Part shown: positions 14,693 to 15,148 of the stretch, one piece after another
How positions within the stretch are numbered: position 1 is the first letter of the stretch
How the letters are laid out: every line of letters starts with the position of its first letter
Position numbers and translations under genes: made by a program
The notes under the pieces: generated by a model
Told to the model about the DNA's origin: nothing
What the model saw: only the letters and a program-made list of their open reading frames with translations
The model's database searches: none
NCBI GenBank assembly: GCA_039923455.1
Contig: JBDTCS010000049.1
Coordinates: forward strand, 1-15,148
Direction of reading: 5' to 3'
From: JBDTCS01 sp039923455
GTDB lineage: Bacteria > Bacteroidota > Ignavibacteria > Palsa-1295
DNA: 15,148 nucleotides

Positions 14693-15127
14693 ATGGCAAC
14701 AATGAACCCGTATCTCAACTTCAACGGCAATACCGAAGAAGCGTTTAACTTCTACAAATCTGTTTTCGGTGGCGAGTTTCTCGCGATCATGCGATACAAG
14801 GATACTCCTGACGGCGATAAGATGCCACCGGATGCCAAAGAGAAAATTATGCATATCGCGCTTCCGATCGGCAAAGGGAATGTGTTGATGGGGACCGACT
14901 CTCTAGAATCACTGGGACAGAAATTGACCAAAGGCGATAATTTTTCGCTTGCCCTCGAAACCGAAAGCAAGGAAGAGACAGACAGACTCTATCATGCGCT
15001 TGTTGCTGGTGGCACGCCGGACGCGATGATGCCACTCGGCGATGCATTCTGGGGAGCGTACTTTGGAATGCTCACAGATAAATACGGCGTTCGTTGGATC
15101 ATCAACTACACGTATCCAAAAGCGTAA
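14693..15127 (+). CDS. PhnB-like VOC family protein
   Basis: A 144-residue PhnB-type VOC protein and paralog of the gene at 13287. It shares the opening NPYLNFNGNTEEAFNFYKSVFGGEF, central NVLMGTDS and the closing AFWGAYFGMLTDKYGVRWIINY. It differs by a longer acidic/basic loop (MRYKDTPDGDKMPPDAKEK, about 33-51). It binds an unknown small ligand. A further 21 bases follow the stop to the window edge, with no terminator visible. The 72-base gap upstream is AT-rich with no convincing promoter. Confidence 0.92.
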   Translation: MATMNPYLNFNGNTEEAFNFYKSVFGGEFLAIMRYKDTPDGDKMPPDAKEKIMHIALPIGKGNVLMGTDSLESLGQKLTKGDNFSLALETESKEETDRLYHALVAGGTPDAMMPLGDAFWGAYFGMLTDKYGVRWIINYTYPKA

Positions 15128-15148
15128 GCAAGGACTCGCGATTCGAAC

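Overview
The window is bacterial, of moderate GC, and carries 18 supported protein genes plus a few candidate micro-ORFs. I see no RNA genes, CRISPR arrays or insertion sequences. A secreted glycosidase (minus strand, 5920-8421) ends in a type A type IX secretion (T9SS) sorting domain. Two promoters match the Bacteroidota-type -7 consensus TAnnTTTG. Together these point to Bacteroidota or a related FCB-group lineage (Ignavibacteria/Kapabacteria-like). The rank is inferred, and no marker gene is present to fix it.

Left part (1-5841, all plus strand): a stand-alone, degenerate response-regulator receiver domain; a mannose-6-phosphate-isomerase-like cupin; a fused ADP-forming acyl/acetyl-CoA synthetase; a Met-rich lipoprotein resembling the DUF5602/TTHB210-like family; and a tyrosine phenol-lyase assigned by residue-for-residue correspondence of its active site. 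The tone is amino-acid and organic-acid catabolism, but these genes do not form one obvious operon. Convergent to them is the GH30-like secreted hydrolase, with three PKD/Ig-like repeats and a T9SS tail, preceded by a 428-base leader region containing a hairpin.

Right part (8796-15127): an island of small enzyme-like and ligand-binding genes. It holds a DUF1905/YdeI-type protein whose start appears broken by a TAG stop; an ArsR-family repressor with a promoter overlaid by two operator-like palindromes; three tandem SRPBCC/AHSA1 proteins, the first lacking about 45 internal residues; a VOC/glyoxalase protein; a DoxX membrane protein; a divergent GlxA-type DJ-1/AraC regulator with a nearly leaderless start; two PhnB-like VOC proteins; a small membrane protein; and a dihydrofolate-reductase/RibD-like reductase.

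The right-hand island is the most interesting part. Each family is known, but the combination (ArsR + SRPBCC set + VOC + DoxX + GlxA + DHFR-like + YdeI) looks like a ligand-responsive detoxification or stress module whose substrate is unknown. The best-supported specific observations are the ArsR operator architecture, the internal deletion in the first SRPBCC gene, the nonsense codon in the YdeI-like gene, and the re-assigned start of the GlxA regulator.
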